Positions 1 to 9,796 of a stretch of 64,000 nucleotides of DNA are shown here, one piece after another. This stretch comes from Waddlia chondrophila WSU 86-1044 (GTDB lineage: Bacteria > Chlamydiota > Chlamydiia > Chlamydiales > CAMCWV01), in contig CAMCWV010000001.1 in assembly GCA_945882915.1 (NCBI GenBank), forward strand, positions 62,001 to 126,000, read 5' to 3'. Made by a program: the position numbers and the translations under genes. The notes below the pieces were generated by a model. The model made no database searches. It was not told the DNA's origin and saw only the letters and a list, made by a program, of their open reading frames with translations. Each line of letters begins with the position of its first letter. Position 1 is the first letter of the stretch.

Positions 1-1651
1 AGCCAGTACAACCATTAAGATCATCCTCGTGCATAGAAGTCCTAGTGGTCGTTGTAGAGGTAACCTTTGAACTTCTAAACGAACCCCCTCTAACAACTTT
101 ATAAGGAGTTGCCTTTAAGTTCTGCGGGTTCCAAATAGGCTGAATCTTCCCCTTTGCAAGATTGCTGTACCAATCAGCATCAAAAGAAGAGCAGGTCCAC
201 TCAGCCGCATTGCCGCTCATATCTTCAATAGCAAGCTGCTCGCTAAATGGTTCATAAGGCTGCGATGGAAGCTGCGACTCGTAACTTCCCACAGATTTTG
301 TGCCCGCTGTGTCCGTATTGCCCAAAGCCTGGTTGTAGTAAGGCCCGTAAGGATATGGATAACCAGAAGCCCCTTTTGCAGCCCGCTCCCACTCAGCTTC
401 TGTAGGAAGGCGCTTGCCCATCCATCTTGCATAAGCGGCCACGTCTTTATAAGAGACATTCACAACGGGGTGATCTTCTAACCCCTCAGGAATTTGATGT
501 TCAACCCAATGAGCTGGCTCTCTGTGGCTTGTTGCCACAACAAAGCGCAGGTACTCACGGTTTGTCACTTCATACTTATCAATGAAAAAACTAGGCATTG
601 CAACAAGCAGAGAAGGCGCTTCTACCGAAGAGACAAATCGTCTTTCCTCTTGCGCTGCAGGGAGCATTTGAGCCACACTTTCGCCGCTGATAGGTTGCGG
701 CGTTAAAATAACAGGTAACGTCCCAATTGACATTGTAAGAGAGACGTTGTTTCCAAGAACAAACTGCCCGGGGGGCACATAAACCATGTTTTCAGGACGC
801 TTGCCTCCTTCCATCGAAAAGAAGTAAGGCGTCGTAACGATAAGCTCTCCCATATCCCCTTTGATTGTGTCGATGTCTCTCCAAGGAATAGTCAGCGGCT
901 GGTTATCCTTAGCGAGCAGAATCTTAAGGCTTTCGTCTTTAAGCCTTGAAAAGGGAAGTTGCCGGTCGAGTACATCTCCTTTTAGATACCCCTGAATACC
1001 GCCAGAATATCTATGAGTCCCCCCAATAACGTGCACTTCTAGAATATCTCCAGAAAATATTGAAAAGTCACTTCCCCCATCCGTAAGATGGATCTTCTGT
1101 GTTGAAAGGATGACGGGAAACCGGTCGCCCCCTTTGAGGACAACGCTCATAAACTGTTCTTGAATAAGAGGCGCAGTCAAGCCTCTCTGCTTAAATAAAA
1201 CGAAATTTACATTTTTAGGGTCGATGCTCTTCTGCTGAAACTCTTCGTGCCCTCTGGTGCCGCTTGACGTTTTATTTATCACAACAACTTTAACTTGGCA
1301 GTTAAGGGTATTTGTCGGCATCCGCCCCATATAATTTTGGCCGTTGCGAGTCACAACTTGCATTTTGCCATCAGCAGGGAAAAACGCCATACCTGCGACC
1401 TCTCCGAGAACAAAGCTCACAGTTCCAAAAGAATATTCAATCGAAGGGACGTAGTCAAAAACGACCTGCAGCTGAGCCCCATCGCGCATTACCATACAAT
1501 CTGTTTTAAAACCTGAAGGGTCACCAACAGCGCGCCATTCTTTAGCCGGAAGGGCAAAAGAAAACTCGTCGCGATTAGCTGCATAAAGAGTCGTTAGTGA
1601 ACAGATAAGCAAAAGTGCATTGAAGAACATCTTAACGGAGCGTGAAAGCAT
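1..1651 (-). CDS. Secreted formylglycine-generating-enzyme (SUMF1)-like protein, partial at window edge
   Basis: The minus-strand frame is open from an ATG at 1651 to base 1, giving at least 550 residues with the C-terminus outside the window. Residues 1-24 form a signal peptide (MLSRSVKMFFNALLLICSL, then a cleavable LYA). Residues about 25-285 are of unknown fold. From residue 289 (MVYVPPGQF) a SUMF1/FGE-type domain follows: FIDKYEVTNREYLRF, HPVVNVSYKDVAAYARW, GKRLPTEAEWERAA, DMSGNAAEW and VVRGGSF. Family members include sulfatase-activating enzymes, but many bacterial relatives have lost the copper-binding cysteines and act as carbohydrate-binding or structural domains. The active-site cysteines expected near the C-terminus cannot be judged here. 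I infer a secreted or periplasmic protein of unknown substrate. Confidence 0.85.
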   Translation of the reverse strand, partial: MLSRSVKMFFNALLLICSLTTLYAANRDEFSFALPAKEWRAVGDPSGFKTDCMVMRDGAQLQVVFDYVPSIEYSFGTVSFVLGEVAGMAFFPADGKMQVVTRNGQNYMGRMPTNTLNCQVKVVVINKTSSGTRGHEEFQQKSIDPKNVNFVLFKQRGLTAPLIQEQFMSVVLKGGDRFPVILSTQKIHLTDGGSDFSIFSGDILEVHVIGGTHRYSGGIQGYLKGDVLDRQLPFSRLKDESLKILLAKDNQPLTIPWRDIDTIKGDMGELIVTTPYFFSMEGGKRPENMVYVPPGQFVLGNNVSLTMSIGTLPVILTPQPISGESVAQMLPAAQEERRFVSSVEAPSLLVAMPSFFIDKYEVTNREYLRFVVATSHREPAHWVEHQIPEGLEDHPVVNVSYKDVAAYARWMGKRLPTEAEWERAAKGASGYPYPYGPYYNQALGNTDTAGTKSVGSYESQLPSQPYEPFSEQLAIEDMSGNAAEWTCSSFDADWYSNLAKGKIQPIWNPQNLKATPYKVVRGGSFRSSKVTSTTTTRTSMHEDDLNGCTG

Positions 1652-1683
1652 GGTACAGCCGTGTTAAATTTGCTTAGAAATTA

Positions 1684-1715
1684 TATACTCCTCGTAGCTG
1701 AAAACGGGAATTTGG
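1684..1715. repeat. Family A palindromic element, single left arm
   Basis: TATACTCCTCGTAGCTGAAA and the following 12 bases equal the terminal arm of the 163-bp family A element seen whole at 9797, 14511, 20142, 52634 and 59063. The rest of the element is missing. A matching opposite arm lies at 7747-7777, on the far side of uvrA. Confidence 0.85.
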
Positions 1716-1755
1716 TATAATTTAACTCTCATTTAGTAACTTCCATAAGAGAAAC

Positions 1756-4700
1756 GTGTATAATCGTCAAATTATTTTAAAAAAAGTTAGAGTCCACAAT
1801 CTCAAGGCAGTTGACCTCACTCTTGACTGCGATGAACTTATCGTGTTTACCGGGGTTTCGGGATCTGGAAAGTCATCTCTTGCCTTCGACACCATCTATG
1901 TCGAGGGGCAGCGCCGTTACATCGAATCGCTCTCCACCTATGCCCGTAGATACCTTGGAGACATACCAAAGCCTGACGTAGAATCAGTATCAGGTCTTTC
2001 TCCAACAATCTCCATCGAACAAAAAAGTGCCAGTCACAACCCAAGATCAACTGTCGGAACGCTCACCGAAATCTACGACTACCTTCGGGTCCTTTATGCG
2101 CGCGTAGGCATTCCCCACTGCCCTATCAGCGGTGAGGCTGTTGCCCCTCAAAGCCGCGAGCGTATTATCAAAACTATCCAGCACATGGACGAGGGCTCTA
2201 AAATCATAGTCCTCTCCCCTTACGCCAAAGGGAAAAAGGCAGAGTTTAAAGACGACTTCCGCGAGCTCCTTCGCAAAGGATACATGCGCGTTAGAGTCGA
2301 CGGGAAGGTCGTCGACATCAATGAAGAGATCTCTTTAGATGGGAACCTCGCTCATGATGTTGACATCGTCATTGATAGGCTTGCCGTCCGCCCCGATCAA
2401 GGCTCCCGTATTGCCGAGGCAATCACAGCAGCGCTCGATCTTTCTAAAGGAACTTGCGCCGTTTTGAATGTCGACTCCGGAGAGGAAAAACTCTTTTCGA
2501 TGCACGCCTACTCCCCAAAATCAGGGCAGTCCTACCCAGCGCTTGAGCCCCAAGATTTTTCTTTTAACAGTCCATCGGGCATGTGCCAAACATGCAAAGG
2601 TTTAGGGAGCATCAATGATTTCGATCTAACCAAAGTGCTCAACCCGAACCTCAGCATTGCCGAAGATTGCTGCTCTGTTGGCAGCTCCTATCAAACAGTA
2701 AGATACGGCAACATCTACGACAACCTCGCGCGGCTCTACAATTTCAAAATTAAAACCCCGTGGAAGAAGCTCTCTAAAGAAGCCCAGCACGTCTTTCTCT
2801 ACGGCATCGAAGCTAAATGGACGAAGATGTTCTTTAAACATCCCGAAAAGGATGTTAACTGGGTCGATTACATCCACTGGAAAGGGGTCTTGAATGAGGC
2901 TCGCCAGCGCTATGAGGAGGCAAAAAGCGATATCTACAAAAAGAATGTAGAAGCTCTAATGATCGAGCAAACATGCCCCTCATGTCACGGCCAGCGCCTT
3001 CAGCGCTACCCCGCCGCAACAGAGATTAGTGGCAGAAAAATCGCAGAGCTCTCTGAGATGACCGTGGCTGAATGCCTCTCTTTTTTCCAAACGCTCACCC
3101 TCCCCCAAACAGAAACCCTTATCGCAGGAGAGCTGCTCAAAGAGATCCGCGAGCGGCTATACTTCCTTATCGACGTTGGCCTCCATTACCTCACACTCGG
3201 AAGGACAGCCCCAACGCTTTCTGGCGGAGAGTCACAGCGCGTGCGCCTTGCCTCGCAACTAGGCTGCGGGCTTGTAGGCGTTACTTACATCCTCGACGAA
3301 CCCTCGATTGGGCTCCATCCACGTGATAACAAAAAGCTGATCGATACCCTAAAATCCCTTCGAAACAAAGGGAACACCGTCATCGTCGTCGAACATGATG
3401 AAGAGACCATTTGGGCGGCAGACCGTGTCGTTGATTTCGGTCCCGGTCCCGGATCACGCGGCGGCGAAATCATCTGCAATGGATCTTTAAAAGAGCTCCT
3501 GACCCACCCCTCATCACTAACCGGTGGATACCTAAACGGCTCTCTAAAAATAGAGATCCCCAAAAAGCGGCGTCTTTTAAATAGCGCAGCAAAAAAGTCC
3601 CTTCGCATTGAAGGGGCCACACACCACAACCTCAAAAACGTCTCTGTAGAGATCCCCTTGGGAGTCTTTGTCGCAGTTACAGGCGTTTCTGGCTCTGGAA
3701 AGTCTTCCCTCATCACCGATATTTTGTATCCTGCCCTTTCAAACCGGCTGCAGAAAAGCGAACTTAAAATCGGGGAGCATAAATCACTAGAGGGAACCGA
3801 ACATCTCGATAAAGTCATCGCCATTGACCAAACTCCTATCGGAAGGACCCCTCGATCCAACCCCGCCACCTACATCAAGCTTTTTGATGACATCCGGAAC
3901 CTCTTCAGTCAGCTACCAGAAAGCCAGATACGTGGTTACAAGCCTGGGCGATTTAGCTTCAACGTCAAAGAAGGGGCTTGCCCTGCCTGTCACGGCATGG
4001 GGATGATTAAGGTCGAGATGGACTTCATGGCAGACACTTGGGTGGAATGTGAGTCTTGCAGAAGCAAAAGATTCGATCACGAAACGCTTGGCGTCCTCTT
4101 CAAAGGAAAAAACATCCATGACGTCTTAGAAATGACAGTTGAAGAAGGCTTAGAGTTTTTCTCTTCACAGCCAGTCATTAAACATAAGCTCGACACCCTC
4201 GCAAAAGTCGGCCTCGGCTACATGAAGATAGGGCAGCCATCAACAACCCTTTCTGGCGGAGAAGCCCAGCGGGTAAAACTTGGAAAAGAACTCGTCCGTC
4301 CCGCCACAGGAAAAACGCTCTATATCCTTGACGAGCCCACAACAGGCCTCCACTTCCACGACATCAAACACCTCCTACAAGTCCTCCACGAGCTTGTTAA
4401 TCGAGGAAATACTGTTTTAGTTGTTGAGCACAACACAGATGTCATCAAAACAGCAGACTGGATTATCGACCTTGGACCAGAAGGGGGCGGTGGTGGCGGG
4501 CAGATCATAGCCAAAGGGACCCCAGAAAAAATTGCAAAGCAAGAGACCCCAACAGGCAGGTCTGTCCATGAGGCGCTTTTCCCAAACATAAAAGAAAAAG
4601 TCGCCTTAGCATTGAAACAATCTCTGAAACAAAAGAAAGAGAAAAAAGAGCTTGCCAATTCAAGCGAAAGAATCAGAAGCATCACGGTCAAAGGGGCTGA

Positions 4701-7497
4701 ACAGCACAACCTCAAGTGCATTGACGTTATAATCCCAAGAGACAAAACCACTATATTTACCGGCCCTTCTGGCTCTGGAAAAAGCTCGCTTGCTTTTGAC
4801 ACCATCTACGCTGAAGGGCAGCGGCGCTATATCGAATCGCTCTCTCCTTACGCCAGGCAATTCGTTAAGCAGATGCCAAAGCCTAAAGCACAGCAAGTCG
4901 AAGGGCTCTCGCCAGCAATTGCTATTGAACAAAAATCGCACGCAGGGAACCCAAGAAGTACTGTCGGAACAATGACCGAAGTGTATGACTACCTCAGGAT
5001 CCTCTACGCTCATATGGGGATCCCCCATTGCCCTGAAACAGGAGAGGTGATCAAAGCCATTAGCAAAGAGCATGTTGTTGAAAGAATCATGTCCTATCCC
5101 GATGGAGAAAAGCTTATTGTCTTAGCTCCCATCACTCTGCGCAAACAAGACAAATTCGAAGAGATCGCCTCCTACTACTGCCGCAAAGGATTTCTCCGCC
5201 TCCGCCTCAACGGGGAGTTTTTTGAGCTCGACCAAGAAATCCCCTTCGACCGGAAACGAAAAAACGAAATCCTTCTTGTCATCGACCGCCTTAAAGCCGG
5301 CTCTTCTACAAAAAGTCGCCTCTATGAAGCTATCGAAAACGCGGCAGATCTCTCTGCCGGAAAGATTGTTGTTATGAGAGAAAAGAGCGATGTCTTCTTT
5401 AACTTAGCCTTTGCTGTTGAAAGCACAGGGAAGGCCTACTCGCCCATCACCCCTCAAAGCTTTGCCTTCAACACTCCGGAAGGGTGGTGCCCTGACTGCC
5501 TTGGACTTGGCTATCAATATGGCGCTAACCTCATTCACAACGAAGACATCCGCAGCCTAAGTCCAGTAGCCCTTCTTCATGCTATCTGGAAAGAGCAAGC
5601 CTCTCATAGTGCTATGGCAATGGCCCTGACCTTCTTTGAAAAAGAAAAAATTGATATCGACCTCCCACTCGAAAGTTTGCCTCCTGAGAAGATTCAGCTC
5701 TTAATGAACGGCTCCCCTCCAGATAAGTGGTACACCACTTCAAACAAGCTCCAATTTCAGTGGAAGGGACTCAACTCCACATTTGCCAAAGTCGCAAGGG
5801 CGGCTTCTGGAGATATCCGCGATGCGATGATTCCACTTCTTGAAGAGGTGTGCTGCCACTCCTGTGAAGGCTCGCGCATCAATCCTCTCGCACGAAACGT
5901 CCTCTTACAAGAGCTTTCTATCGACAAGCTCTGTGCCAAGCCTATTGGGCACAGCCTCTCTTTTGTTCGAGGGTTAAATCTTCGAGGGACAGAGGAAAAG
6001 CTCCTCGGAGAGGTCAAAGAGCAGCTACTTGGTAGACTAGAGTTTCTCTCTGAAGTGGGGTTGCAATACTTAGCTCTAGACAGAAGAGCCCCAAGTCTAA
6101 GTAACGGAGAGGCTCAGCGCATTCGCCTTGCTAGGCAGCTAGGAAGCAACTTAACCGGCATTCTCTACGTTCTGGATGAGCCGACAGTAGGCCTCCACCC
6201 TCACGATAACGACCTCTTAAACCAAGCTCTTCAAAAACTTAGAAAGCTTGGAAACACCCTCCTTCTTGTGGAACACGACCCCCTTACCATCGCCCACGCC
6301 GACTACATCCTCGACTTTGGCCCCAAAGCCGGCGAGCATGGTGGACACGTCGTTGCTAGCGGCACTTACGATCAGCTCTGTCGCAATCTAACATCACTTA
6401 CGGGCGACTACTTATCTCACAGAAAAAGCATCCCCATACCTGCTCAAAGACGAACCGGCACATCAACGCCTCTAACCATTAAAAACGCTCGCTGCAATAA
6501 CCTAAAAAATATCTCGACCTCATTTCCGGTTAAAGCCTTGAGCTGTATCTCGGGAGTCTCGGGCTCAGGGAAGTCAACTCTCATGCACGATGTGCTAGTC
6601 CCCGCCCTCAAGCTTGCACTCGCTGACAGGCGCGTCAAGCCAGAAAGCATCACACTCCCCCATGCAACAGTTTCTGGTGTCAATCAATTCGAAAAACTTA
6701 TTGTAATCGACCAGAACCCTATCGGAACAACCATCCGCTCTGACGTCGGCACCTACACCGACATCCTTTCTCATATGCGCTCCTTCTTTGCCTCGCTCCC
6801 GGCCGCCAAGATCAAAGGGTTGCAGCCCAAGCACTTCAGCTATAACCATCAACGTGGCATGTGCTCAGCCTGCAGAGGCTTAGGCTACAAACGGATCGAG
6901 ATGCACTTCCTTCCTGCAGTAACTGTTCTGTGTAGCGACTGTCAAGGGTTAAAGCTCAACCCCATAAGCCTTCAGGTGGAGTACGCCGGCAAGAACCTCG
7001 GTCAATACACCGAGCATACGCTTGAAGAGATCCACCGGATCTTCGAAAATCACCCACGCATTCGAAGGACTATCGAAACACTTCTTTCGGTAGGCTTGGG
7101 CTATCTAAAGCTTGGGCAGGGGATTGCAACGCTCTCTGGAGGCGAAGCGCAGCGCCTTAAACTTAGCAGAGAGCTTGCCAAACAAAGAGCCACGCGAACG
7201 CTTTACCTTATCGACGAGCCAACGACAGGGCTTCATAGCGAAGATATTTTGCAGCTGCTTAAAGTTTTCCATGGTCTTGTAGACAAGGGAAACACTTTAA
7301 TCATCATCGAGCACAACATGGATGTGATCAAGAATGCTGATTATGTTGTCGACCTTGGCCCTCACGCAGGAGAGTTTGGCGGAGAGATCATTTGCTCTGG
7401 AACGCCTGAAGAGGTCGCTGAGCACAGCAGTTCGTACACCGGAATCTATTTAAAGCCTCTTCTTTCTGCGCCAGAAAAAAAGCAGAAAAAAGAGTAA
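1756..7497 (+). CDS. uvrA: UvrABC excinuclease subunit A, chlamydial tandem-fused form
   Basis: Damage-recognition ATPase of nucleotide excision repair, partner of UvrB. At 1913 residues it is about twice the usual 940: two complete UvrA proteins joined near residue 970. Four ABC ATPase halves are visible, with Walker A motifs at residue 33 (GVSGSGKSS), about 640 (GVSGSGKSS), about 1002 (GPSGSGKSS) and about 1600 (GVSGSGKST). There are paired CxxC zinc modules in each half (for example CQTCKGLG/CPSCHGQ and CPACHGMG/CESCRS). Signature motifs are LSGGE in halves 1, 2 and 4 but LSNGE in half 3. The fused form is known in Chlamydiae and would give a dimer in one chain. The start is a GTG at 1756 behind a weak AAGAGAAAC. 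The TAA stop falls in the first bases of a family B repeat. Confidence 0.97.
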   Translation: MYNRQIILKKVRVHNLKAVDLTLDCDELIVFTGVSGSGKSSLAFDTIYVEGQRRYIESLSTYARRYLGDIPKPDVESVSGLSPTISIEQKSASHNPRSTVGTLTEIYDYLRVLYARVGIPHCPISGEAVAPQSRERIIKTIQHMDEGSKIIVLSPYAKGKKAEFKDDFRELLRKGYMRVRVDGKVVDINEEISLDGNLAHDVDIVIDRLAVRPDQGSRIAEAITAALDLSKGTCAVLNVDSGEEKLFSMHAYSPKSGQSYPALEPQDFSFNSPSGMCQTCKGLGSINDFDLTKVLNPNLSIAEDCCSVGSSYQTVRYGNIYDNLARLYNFKIKTPWKKLSKEAQHVFLYGIEAKWTKMFFKHPEKDVNWVDYIHWKGVLNEARQRYEEAKSDIYKKNVEALMIEQTCPSCHGQRLQRYPAATEISGRKIAELSEMTVAECLSFFQTLTLPQTETLIAGELLKEIRERLYFLIDVGLHYLTLGRTAPTLSGGESQRVRLASQLGCGLVGVTYILDEPSIGLHPRDNKKLIDTLKSLRNKGNTVIVVEHDEETIWAADRVVDFGPGPGSRGGEIICNGSLKELLTHPSSLTGGYLNGSLKIEIPKKRRLLNSAAKKSLRIEGATHHNLKNVSVEIPLGVFVAVTGVSGSGKSSLITDILYPALSNRLQKSELKIGEHKSLEGTEHLDKVIAIDQTPIGRTPRSNPATYIKLFDDIRNLFSQLPESQIRGYKPGRFSFNVKEGACPACHGMGMIKVEMDFMADTWVECESCRSKRFDHETLGVLFKGKNIHDVLEMTVEEGLEFFSSQPVIKHKLDTLAKVGLGYMKIGQPSTTLSGGEAQRVKLGKELVRPATGKTLYILDEPTTGLHFHDIKHLLQVLHELVNRGNTVLVVEHNTDVIKTADWIIDLGPEGGGGGGQIIAKGTPEKIAKQETPTGRSVHEALFPNIKEKVALALKQSLKQKKEKKELANSSERIRSITVKGAEQHNLKCIDVIIPRDKTTIFTGPSGSGKSSLAFDTIYAEGQRRYIESLSPYARQFVKQMPKPKAQQVEGLSPAIAIEQKSHAGNPRSTVGTMTEVYDYLRILYAHMGIPHCPETGEVIKAISKEHVVERIMSYPDGEKLIVLAPITLRKQDKFEEIASYYCRKGFLRLRLNGEFFELDQEIPFDRKRKNEILLVIDRLKAGSSTKSRLYEAIENAADLSAGKIVVMREKSDVFFNLAFAVESTGKAYSPITPQSFAFNTPEGWCPDCLGLGYQYGANLIHNEDIRSLSPVALLHAIWKEQASHSAMAMALTFFEKEKIDIDLPLESLPPEKIQLLMNGSPPDKWYTTSNKLQFQWKGLNSTFAKVARAASGDIRDAMIPLLEEVCCHSCEGSRINPLARNVLLQELSIDKLCAKPIGHSLSFVRGLNLRGTEEKLLGEVKEQLLGRLEFLSEVGLQYLALDRRAPSLSNGEAQRIRLARQLGSNLTGILYVLDEPTVGLHPHDNDLLNQALQKLRKLGNTLLLVEHDPLTIAHADYILDFGPKAGEHGGHVVASGTYDQLCRNLTSLTGDYLSHRKSIPIPAQRRTGTSTPLTIKNARCNNLKNISTSFPVKALSCISGVSGSGKSTLMHDVLVPALKLALADRRVKPESITLPHATVSGVNQFEKLIVIDQNPIGTTIRSDVGTYTDILSHMRSFFASLPAAKIKGLQPKHFSYNHQRGMCSACRGLGYKRIEMHFLPAVTVLCSDCQGLKLNPISLQVEYAGKNLGQYTEHTLEEIHRIFENHPRIRRTIETLLSVGLGYLKLGQGIATLSGGEAQRLKLSRELAKQRATRTLYLIDEPTTGLHSEDILQLLKVFHGLVDKGNTLIIIEHNMDVIKNADYVVDLGPHAGEFGGEIICSGTPEEVAEHSSSYTGIYLKPLLSAPEKKQKKE

Positions 7498-7612
7498 CAG
7501 TTCACATACCCAGAGCGACTTTATCAAGAAAGATTTGACGCTTATAGTGGGTGTTTTGGCAGCCTTACGATTGAAGTGGCATTGCCCGCTTTCCTCCCTC
7601 TCTATTTTCTCA
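7494..7612. repeat. Family B repeat, truncated copy
   Basis: Begins GTAACAGTTCACATACCC and runs about 118 bases nearly identically to the left half of the copy at 38092-38346 and to the reverse complement of the copy at 12763-13015. It is cut off at TATTTTCTC, where a family D hairpin begins. Its second to fourth bases are the uvrA stop codon. Confidence 0.85.
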
Positions 7613-7717
7613 AGGTAACGTGGGCAGACTTTGGTCTGGGGTTCCAGATTGAATCTACAACAGGCGTTCGCTTGGTGGCAGGTTAGATCCCAGACCAAAG
7701 TCTGCCCACGTTACCTT
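7612..7717. repeat. Family D inverted repeat
   Basis: Arms AAGGTAACGTGGGCAGACTT (from 7612, 29 bases) and its reverse complement ending at 7717 enclose a 49-base loop that contains GTTCGCTTGGTGGCAGG. A close relative is at 60612-60720. It is non-coding and would fold into a long hairpin in either transcript. Confidence 0.85.
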
Positions 7718-7746
7718 CTAGAAAGGGCAAGCTCTTGTTTAGGATA

Positions 7747-7777
7747 ATTTTTCCCGTTTTCAACTACGAGGAGTATA
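7747..7777. repeat. Family A palindromic element, single right arm
   Basis: TTCCCGTTTTCAACTACGAG followed by GAGTATA is the terminal arm of family A in inverted orientation to the arm at 1684. It sits 7 bases beyond the stop codon of the aconitase gene. Confidence 0.8.
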
Positions 7778-7783
7778 TTTACT

Positions 7784-9757
7784 CTATTCGGTGTGGTCGC
7801 GGCGGATGTGGTTGATGAGCCCACCAGAAAGCAATGTGTTGAGCTCACGTTTGCTCAGGTTATGCTTAACCTTAAACGTCGTTCCCTTAGTTTTATTCCT
7901 GACGGTAATAGGAGCGCCGAGCCCCAAAGCCTTCCTAAGATCTTGAATCGACAACACATCCCCTAGCTCAAGCTTATCCCAATCGTTCTCATCTTCAAAA
8001 AGCAGAGGGACGACACCGAAGTTATAAAGGTTCATCCGATGAATGCGGGCATACCCTTTAGCAATAACCGCCTTCACACCTAGGTATCGACAAACAAGCG
8101 CTGCGTGTTCACGGCTTGATCCTTGCCCATAGTTAGCACCGCCAACCACAACAGACCCTGTCTTTTGCAGCTTCATCGCCCGTTCATAAAACGTCTCATC
8201 AACTTGAGAAAACGTGAACTTACTAATTTCTGGGATGTTACTCCGGAAAGGAAGAACCTTGTTCCCCGCTGGCAAAATTCCATCTGTGGACATATTGTCG
8301 CGCACTTTTAATAGCACGGGCCCTTCGATCGAATGCTCCAACTCTCCAAATTCTGGCAAGGGCTTAATATTGGGACCCATCTCTAAGTGAGCGCGCACGT
8401 CCCGTTCTTTTGGAGCCACCACCATCTCTCTATTGAGAATGAATGTTTCTGGCTCACAAAAAATGGGAGGCTTCATGCCATGCGTTTTTTCAAGCGTTCG
8501 CGGATCGGTGATTACCCCTGTTAAAGCAGCCGCAATCGCCACTTCAGGACTGCAAAGATAGACCTTGTCATCTTTAGTTCCAGAACGACCCGGGAAATTC
8601 CTCGGAACTGTCCTTAAGCTCACACGGCCAGTTGCTGGGGCCTGCCCCATTCCGATGCATCCATTGCACCCTGTTTGGTGTATGCGCGCTCCCCCATGAA
8701 TAAGAGCGCCCAGATATCCCAAGTGGGTCATGTTTTCGAGGATCTGCCGCGAAGTGGGATTAATATCTAAAGAAACGCGTGGGTGGACCCTTCTATCTTT
8801 TAACATCAACGCAGGGACAGCAAAGTCTCGCAGGCCCGGATTTGCCGACGAACCCACCATGCATTGATACACTTCTGTGCCAACAACTTCAGATACAGGC
8901 ACCACATTATCGGGACTTCCAGGAAGCGCGATCAACGGTTCAAGCTTTGAAAGGTCAAGTTCTTCATACAAATCGTAATCCCCGTCGGGGTCTGCCGCAA
9001 GAGACTTCCAATCTTTTTCTCGGTGTTGCTGCTTGAGGAACCGTTTGGTTACACTATCAGAAGGAAACACCGATGTTGTGGCTCCAAGTTCAGCGCCCAT
9101 ATTAGCTAACACGTGGCGATCCATCGCCGAGAGTCCTTCAAGTCCAGGACCGTAGTATTCAATAATCTTTCCAGTCCCCCCATCAACGCCATGCCGGCGA
9201 AGCATCTCTAAAATAACATCCTTAGCACTGACCCAATCAGGCAGCTTCCCTGTAAGACGCACTCCCCAGATCTTGGGCATAGACAAATAAAATGGACGCC
9301 CCGCCATAGCCAGGGCAACCGAAAGCCCACCAGAACCTATGGCCAACATCCCCATTGAACCTGCTGCACACGTATGACTATCAGACCCCAAAAGCGTTTT
9401 GCCAGGGATTCCAAACAGCTCCATATGAACGGGATGGCTCACTCCATTTCCTGCAGGACTGTAGTGAATTCCAAATCTTTCGCAGGCGCTTTGAAGGAAA
9501 ACATGGTCATCAGCGTTTTTAAAGTCTGTCTCGAGAAGGTTATGATCAACGTACTGCGCAGAAAGTTCTGTCTTCACCTTTTGAAGCTTCATAGCCTCAA
9601 GCTCTAACATCACTAAAGTCCCAGTAGCATCTTGCGTTAATGTTTGATCGATCTTAAGGCCAATCTCTTCTCCAGGAAACATCTTCCCAAATACCAAATG
9701 GCTTTCAATGAGTTTTTGAGCGACATTTCTTCCCATAACACTCCCCGATAGTTTCAA
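7784..9757 (-). CDS. Aconitate hydratase, Aquifex-type
   Basis: 657-residue [4Fe-4S] hydro-lyase interconverting citrate and isocitrate, or a related 3-hydroxyacid, in the cytoplasm. The size and layout match the short putative aconitase family (TIGR01342-like) rather than the 890-residue AcnA. Cluster cysteines are visible at residue 130 (GSDSHTC) and at 364 and 367 (TGCNGCIG); substrate-loop residues are RNFPGRSG near 387. The C-terminal swivel domain contains ANYGQGSSREHAAL near residue 540, the usual GSSREH substrate motif. An ATG at 9757 is the natural start, with only a family A element upstream. It is flanked on both sides by repeats and is transcribed alone. Confidence 0.9.
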   Translation of the reverse strand: MKLSGSVMGRNVAQKLIESHLVFGKMFPGEEIGLKIDQTLTQDATGTLVMLELEAMKLQKVKTELSAQYVDHNLLETDFKNADDHVFLQSACERFGIHYSPAGNGVSHPVHMELFGIPGKTLLGSDSHTCAAGSMGMLAIGSGGLSVALAMAGRPFYLSMPKIWGVRLTGKLPDWVSAKDVILEMLRRHGVDGGTGKIIEYYGPGLEGLSAMDRHVLANMGAELGATTSVFPSDSVTKRFLKQQHREKDWKSLAADPDGDYDLYEELDLSKLEPLIALPGSPDNVVPVSEVVGTEVYQCMVGSSANPGLRDFAVPALMLKDRRVHPRVSLDINPTSRQILENMTHLGYLGALIHGGARIHQTGCNGCIGMGQAPATGRVSLRTVPRNFPGRSGTKDDKVYLCSPEVAIAAALTGVITDPRTLEKTHGMKPPIFCEPETFILNREMVVAPKERDVRAHLEMGPNIKPLPEFGELEHSIEGPVLLKVRDNMSTDGILPAGNKVLPFRSNIPEISKFTFSQVDETFYERAMKLQKTGSVVVGGANYGQGSSREHAALVCRYLGVKAVIAKGYARIHRMNLYNFGVVPLLFEDENDWDKLELGDVLSIQDLRKALGLGAPITVRNKTKGTTFKVKHNLSKRELNTLLSGGLINHIRRDHTE

Positions 9758-9796
9758 CGTGCTGTCATTCTGGCGCCTGAAGGAATCTGTTTCAAC

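Noticed and set aside
3285-3869. 194-residue minus-strand frame inside uvrA
   Set aside because: A shadow of the uvrA coding frame; uvrA motifs are continuous on the plus strand.
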